Part shown: positions 60,173 through 64,000 of the stretch, in pieces
Layout of the letters: every line of letters starts with the position of its first letter
Numbering within the stretch: position 1 is the stretch's first letter
From: Neorhizobium populisoli
GTDB lineage: Bacteria; Pseudomonadota; Alphaproteobacteria; Rhizobiales; Rhizobiaceae
Reading direction: 5' to 3'
Length of the DNA: 64,000 nt
NCBI RefSeq assembly: GCF_019430945.1
Contig: NZ_JAHYCB010000002.1
Coordinates: 620,001-684,000, forward strand
Notes under the pieces: generated by a model
Databases searched by the model: none
The model's input: the letters and a program-made list of their open reading frames with translations, nothing else
Told to the model about the DNA's origin: nothing
Program-made: the position numbers and the translations under genes

Positions 60173-61402
60173 TCAAGCCGTCCCGCGTTTCTTCTCCAGC
60201 GCAACCGACACGAAAAACACGCCCAGTCCGAGCAGCGACAGAAACGCCCCGATATACCCCGTCGCGGCAAATCCCCAACCCCAGGCGATCACCAGACCGC
60301 CGAGCCACGCACCAAGCGCATTGGCGATATTGAACGCCGAGTGCATCGAGGCAGCTGCGAGCGTCTGCGCGTCGGCGGCGACATCCATCAGCCGCGTCTG
60401 CAGCGCCGGGCCGGCGGCAAAACCGCAGCCGATCAGGAAGACGGTGACGTAAAGCACCGCCGGAATATGCGCGAACATCGCAAACACCGTCATGACGACG
60501 ACATAGAAGGCCATCGCCCCGCCGATCGTGCCTTTCAGCGAGAGGTCCGCCAGTCGCGAGCCAACGACATTGCCGACATTCATGCCGATGCCGAACAGGG
60601 CGAGCACCACAGCCACCATGCCGACCGGCAAGCCGGCGGTGACGGTGGTCGTCGAGGCGATATAGCTGAACACCGCAAACATCCCGCCGAAACCGATCGC
60701 GGCGATACCGAGCGTCAGCCACACCTGGCCGCGGCCGAAAGCGCTGAGTTCACGGCGAATGCTGGCGCCTTCCTGCACTTTGTCGCGCGGCTGGAAATAC
60801 CAGAGCAGCACGACGGTCAGCGCGCCGATACCGCCGACCAGAAAGAAAGCGGCCCGCCAGTTCAGGACCTGACCCATGAAGGTGGCGAGCGGCGTGCCGA
60901 GCAGCGTGGCGATCGTCAGGCCCAGCATGACGCGGCCGACGGCGCGGGCGCGCTTGTTCGGCGGCACCATCGAGGCGGCGACTAGCGCCGCGACACCGAA
61001 ATAGGCGCCATGCGGCAGGCCTGTGATGAAGCGGAGGATGGTAAAGGTCCAGAAATCCGGCGCGACTGCGCTCAACAGATTGCCGATGCCGAACACGCCC
61101 ATCAGCCAGAGCAATAGAGTGCGCCGCGGCAGCCGTGCCGAAAGGGCAGCGATGATCGGTGCGCCGATCACCACGCCGAGCGCATAGGCGCTGATCACAT
61201 AACCCGCCTGCGGAATGCTGACCTGATAGGTCGAGGCGACATCCGGCAGCAAGCCCATGATCACGAATTCGCCGGTACCGATGCCAAACCCGCCGACAGC
61301 GAGCGCGATCTCGATCAGCGCAACGGCAAGCGGTGATAACCCAAGCCCCCCGGTTTCCGAATTTTTGGACGTGGAATCGTAGGCGGCTGCTGAATCGGTC
61401 AT
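60173..61402 (-). CDS. MFS efflux transporter, AraJ/DHA1 type
   Basis: A 409-residue twelve-TM MFS protein. I start at MTDSAAAYDSTSKNSETGGL; in-frame codons before it are hairpin leader. TM1 reads EIALAVGGFGIGTGEFVIMG, with the GIGTTEFVxMGLLP-like motif of the AraJ/YdhP/NepI group. Motif A region is ALSARLPRRTLLLWLMGVF. These export sugars, nucleosides or drugs; substrate unknown. No regulator adjoins it. Confidence 0.88.
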   Translation of the reverse strand: MTDSAAAYDSTSKNSETGGLGLSPLAVALIEIALAVGGFGIGTGEFVIMGLLPDVASTYQVSIPQAGYVISAYALGVVIGAPIIAALSARLPRRTLLLWLMGVFGIGNLLSAVAPDFWTFTILRFITGLPHGAYFGVAALVAASMVPPNKRARAVGRVMLGLTIATLLGTPLATFMGQVLNWRAAFFLVGGIGALTVVLLWYFQPRDKVQEGASIRRELSAFGRGQVWLTLGIAAIGFGGMFAVFSYIASTTTVTAGLPVGMVAVVLALFGIGMNVGNVVGSRLADLSLKGTIGGAMAFYVVVMTVFAMFAHIPAVLYVTVFLIGCGFAAGPALQTRLMDVAADAQTLAAASMHSAFNIANALGAWLGGLVIAWGWGFAATGYIGAFLSLLGLGVFFVSVALEKKRGTA

Positions 61403-61442
61403 CGGCTCTGGTCTGCTGGGCTTGATCTGCTGGCAAAAAAAT

Positions 61443-61472
61443 GCGGGTGAGACGTGGGATGCGTCCACCCGC
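61443..61472 (-). other. Strong hairpin in the leader of the MFS gene
   Basis: GCGGGTG and CACCCGC pair, followed inside by GACG with CGTC around a seven-base loop, only one base unpaired between the two stems. It begins forty bases before the MFS start. The rest of the 325-base gap to the next gene shows no gene I can support. Confidence 0.45.
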
Positions 61473-61726
61473 CCTGGAGGTGAGCGGGTCATGAAAATGA
61501 CCTAGCTTGAAGATTAGCATGCGATTGTGCATTGCGGTAGCTCGCGGCGGCTACTCTGCCATGTGTCCCGCGAATGTGTGCCGTGCAACCAGCGGGTAGC
61601 TTGGCATTTTCGACGCTTGGAAATGCAGGGCCGATTTGCCGTTGATAAAGTTCAGGTGCGCAACCATTTCTCAGATGATCCGTTGTTCCGCCGCAAAATT
61701 CGGCCCCCCTTGAGAGAGCCTCGAAC

Positions 61727-62665
61727 ATGAACCTGTATGCCGTCTTCAACCGCGATGGCGGGACGTTCCGGACCACAGATATGGATGCCTATTGCGCTCA
61801 TGCCCTGCGGGCGTTCGAAGGCGCGGGGCATGAGATCGAGTGCCACGTCGTCTCCGGCGACAAGGTGGTCGAGACGATGGAGAAGGCGGCATCGCTCTCC
61901 GGCGTCGATGGTCTGATCGCCGGCGGCGGCGACGGCACGATTTCGGCGGCAGCCGGCATCGCCTGGAAAAGCGGCATCGCGCTCGGCGTCGTTCCGGCCG
62001 GTACCATGAACCTTTTCGCCCGCTCGCTGAAACTGCCACTCGATATCTGGCAGGTGCTCGATGCGCTGGCAGTCGCCACGCCTGAAAAGATCGACATCGC
62101 CAGCGCCAATGGCCGCAGCTTCGTGCACCAGTTTTCCGCCGGCCTGCATGCGCGCATGGTGCGCTATCGCAATTCCATGAACTTCGGCTCGCGTCTCGGC
62201 AAGATGCGCGCGAGCACGCGGGCGGCGATCGGCGTCATGTTCAATCCGCCGGAATTCGAGGTGGAGTTCACGGTCGATGGAAAGTCCAGCTATCGCAGGG
62301 TTTCGGCGATCTCGGTCTCCAATAACGAATTCGGCCGCGATCCGCTGATGTTTGCCGATAGTCTCAATCGCGGCCATCTCGGTTTCTATACGGCTGACCC
62401 GTTGAAGCCGGCAGGTGTCGCCAGGCTGGTTTTCGATATCCTGCGCGGCCGGCTGAAGGAAAACGCAGCGGTGACGGCAATGACCGCAACCGAACTGGAA
62501 CTGCATTTCCCGAAAAAACGTCACGATGTTCGCTGCGTCATGGATGGCGAGCTTCTGCCGATGGATCGCAAAGTCCTGCTTAAGATCCATGCCGGCGAAC
62601 TGACTGTTCTGGTCAACGAACCGCAGTCGAAGCCTTCCGAAGAAAAGGATGGAAGCGGAATCTGA
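61727..62665 (+). CDS. Diacylglycerol/lipid kinase-family protein
   Basis: A 312-residue protein with a DGK catalytic domain. The ATP-binding motif LIAGGGDGTISAAAGIAW is at residues 63-80, followed by LGVVPAGTMNLFARSLKLP, the conserved GT(M/L)N(L/D)FA segment. The C-terminal beta-sandwich includes VSAISVSNNEFGRDPL and MDGELLPMDRKVLLKIHAGE. Bacterial members such as YegS and DgkB phosphorylate lipids such as diacylglycerol. The real lipid substrate is not known here. Confidence 0.88.
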   Translation: MNLYAVFNRDGGTFRTTDMDAYCAHALRAFEGAGHEIECHVVSGDKVVETMEKAASLSGVDGLIAGGGDGTISAAAGIAWKSGIALGVVPAGTMNLFARSLKLPLDIWQVLDALAVATPEKIDIASANGRSFVHQFSAGLHARMVRYRNSMNFGSRLGKMRASTRAAIGVMFNPPEFEVEFTVDGKSSYRRVSAISVSNNEFGRDPLMFADSLNRGHLGFYTADPLKPAGVARLVFDILRGRLKENAAVTAMTATELELHFPKKRHDVRCVMDGELLPMDRKVLLKIHAGELTVLVNEPQSKPSEEKDGSGI

Positions 62666-62759
62666 TTGCGCTTGTGCTCGTTATGCAACCTTTCGCACAT
62701 ATCAGCGATCTGATCTATGCGCCGTGGATTCCGAGGCCGCAGCAGGCAACCGCCGGCGC

Positions 62760-64000
62760 TTAACTCGCCACCGCGGCAGGCGGCGGCGTCTGAAGCAAAG
62801 CCGCCGATGCCGCTGCACCCGCTTCCGGCAATGCTCCGGCATGGGAGCGCACCGTCACTGCATTCGAGGCAAATTCCAGCCCGGCTTCCCGGAAGGCGGC
62901 GATCAGCTTCTTCATCGCCTCCCGCTTGATGATGCTCGGATTGCCCGGTCGGCTGGTAAACTTGAAGCGCACGATCATCGAGCTTTCGGTAATGTCCTGA
63001 ATGCCCTGCATCTTCAGCGGGATCAGGAATTCCGATCCATAGTCCGGATCCTCCAGCATCGACAGCCCGACCCTTTTCGCCACCTTGCGGATCAGTTCGG
63101 TATCCGCTTCGCGCTCGAAGCGGAACTCGAACTTGATCGTGCCCCAGTCACGGCTGAAATTGGTGACCGAGCTGATCTGCCCGAACGGAATGGTATGCAC
63201 TGGCCCGTTGTGATGTCGAAGCCGGATCGAGCGCACCGTGATCTGCTCCACCGTGCCCTTCAACCTGCCCGTATCGATATATTCGCCGATGCGGAAAGCG
63301 TCGTCTGCGATGAAGAAGATGCCGGAGACCACATCCTTCACCAGCGCCTGCGAGCCGAAGGAGAGGGCGAGGCCCAGCACACCGAAACCGGCGAGCAGCG
63401 GCGCGACATTGATGCCGATCGAGCTCAGCACCAATAGTCCACCGACCGCCAGCACGGTGCCGAGCGCAAGATTGCGTACGACGGGCAGCGCGGTCACCAG
63501 CCGGCTCGTCGGCTTCTTCTCCTGATCGTCGTCATGTCCCGGCAGTGAAATCTGCGGCGAAGGCGCAATCGAGTCGAAATATTTCCAGATCAGCGTGCAG
63601 ACCGCCCAGCTCGCGACGATGGCGAGGCTAAGTCGCTCCAGCCAGATGAACCAGCCGGTGGCGAGGCCGACATTGCCGCCCATCAGCGGCTGCCAGATCG
63701 CGGTGATCAGATGCAGTCCGCCGATCCAGGCCGCGCCGGAGACGACAACCCGAAGGCTTGCCAGCACCGCGGTCCAAAGGCCGGGCGCATAGTTCTGTTC
63801 GCTATAGCGCACCAGTTCATTGATCAGCGCATGCGCTCCGAGCGCCAGGATCGGCACCGCGAGCAGGATGACCTGCGTGCTGTTGGCGGCAATGCTCCAG
63901 CGGGCGCTGTCCGGCGTGCCGGCGACGAGGAAACCTGCCAGCCAGATGACGATCGCAGACACGACATAGAAATCCGGCAGGATGTTGCCGATGACGCGTC
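62760..64000 (-). CDS. MscS-family mechanosensitive channel, 5' end beyond the window
   Basis: The visible 413 residues continue without a start at the right edge (RVIGNILPDFYV precedes a GTG that lies inside a hydrophobic helix, so I treat it as partial). Several TM segments are followed by the pore helix LLAGFGVLGLALSFGSQALV, which matches MscS TM3, then the beta domain (GLKGTVEQITVRSIRLRHHN and GPVHTIPFGQISSVTNFSRD, first written RLKGTVEQITV in this protein). The C-terminal alpha/beta domain ends at about 62,790. It releases solutes on hypo-osmotic shock. The final 20 residues are Ala/Pro-rich. Confidence 0.88.
   Translation of the reverse strand, partial: RVIGNILPDFYVVSAIVIWLAGFLVAGTPDSARWSIAANSTQVILLAVPILALGAHALINELVRYSEQNYAPGLWTAVLASLRVVVSGAAWIGGLHLITAIWQPLMGGNVGLATGWFIWLERLSLAIVASWAVCTLIWKYFDSIAPSPQISLPGHDDDQEKKPTSRLVTALPVVRNLALGTVLAVGGLLVLSSIGINVAPLLAGFGVLGLALSFGSQALVKDVVSGIFFIADDAFRIGEYIDTGRLKGTVEQITVRSIRLRHHNGPVHTIPFGQISSVTNFSRDWGTIKFEFRFEREADTELIRKVAKRVGLSMLEDPDYGSEFLIPLKMQGIQDITESSMIVRFKFTSRPGNPSIIKREAMKKLIAAFREAGLEFASNAVTVRSHAGALPEAGAAASAALLQTPPPAAVAS

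Overview
The window looks like chromosomal DNA from a member of the Rhizobiaceae (Rhizobium/Agrobacterium/Sinorhizobium type). The evidence is high GC with strong third-position GC bias, a feuN-feuP-feuQ locus, the order cycHJKL - degP - two-component pair - glnE - PAS histidine kinase that I know from Sinorhizobium relatives, and seven copies of the rhizobial intergenic mosaic elements (RIMEs). I see no rRNA, tRNA, CRISPR array or insertion-sequence transposase.

Bases 1-16,013 are a head-to-tail gene cluster homologous to the Rhodobacter capsulatus gene transfer agent (RcGTA) and to HK97-type phages: the end of a GH19-type lysin, portal (gp3), a small membrane protein, prohead protease (gp4), capsid (gp5), gp6, gp7, gp8, gp9 (major tail), gp10, tail chaperone, short tape measure (gp11), gp12, gp13, NlpC/P60 peptidase (gp14), giant TIM-barrel host-specificity protein (gp15) and a holin-like protein. 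Two things stand out. A toxin-antitoxin pair (DUF1778/GNAT) and an oppositely oriented MFS transporter sit between gp8 and gp9. The major tail gene carries an in-frame TAG stop at codon 27. No terminase, integrase or replication gene is in view.

Bases 16,100-37,600 are mostly conserved chromosome: feuN-feuP-feuQ (osmoadaptation/cyclic glucan control in Sinorhizobium), a lipoprotein, the cytochrome c maturation operon cycHJKL (interrupted by a RIME that seems to supply the start of cycL), degP, a second two-component system, a MNT-HEPN toxin-antitoxin pair, glnE, a PAS histidine kinase, and a divergent MFS pump/TetR pair with two matching 21-bp operators.

Bases 37,700-47,600 hold pepN, an EamA transporter, two closely spaced tiny genes on the minus strand, a divergent family-4-like uracil-DNA glycosylase, a short Hsp70 (YegD type), a Pro/Gln/Ser-rich low-complexity protein, and an AmpR-like LysR regulator divergent from a class D beta-lactamase.

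Bases 47,700-64,000 hold an MdtA/MdtC-like RND efflux pair, two small genes, an atypical SDR divergent from ETF-ubiquinone oxidoreductase with a triple-ACGT operator-like sequence between them, vapBC, a ROK-family protein whose motifs are in circularly permuted order, a Tat/lipoprotein L,D-transpeptidase, a quinone-oxidoreductase-like MDR enzyme divergent from an HxlR regulator, another MFS pump, a diacylglycerol-kinase-family protein and the 3' part of an MscS-type channel gene that runs off the right edge. The most unusual items are the permuted ROK protein, the RIME-supplied cycL start, the broken GTA tail gene with inserted cargo, and a repeat family whose palindromic stems vary in a compensated way around a constant CCAGTGG core.
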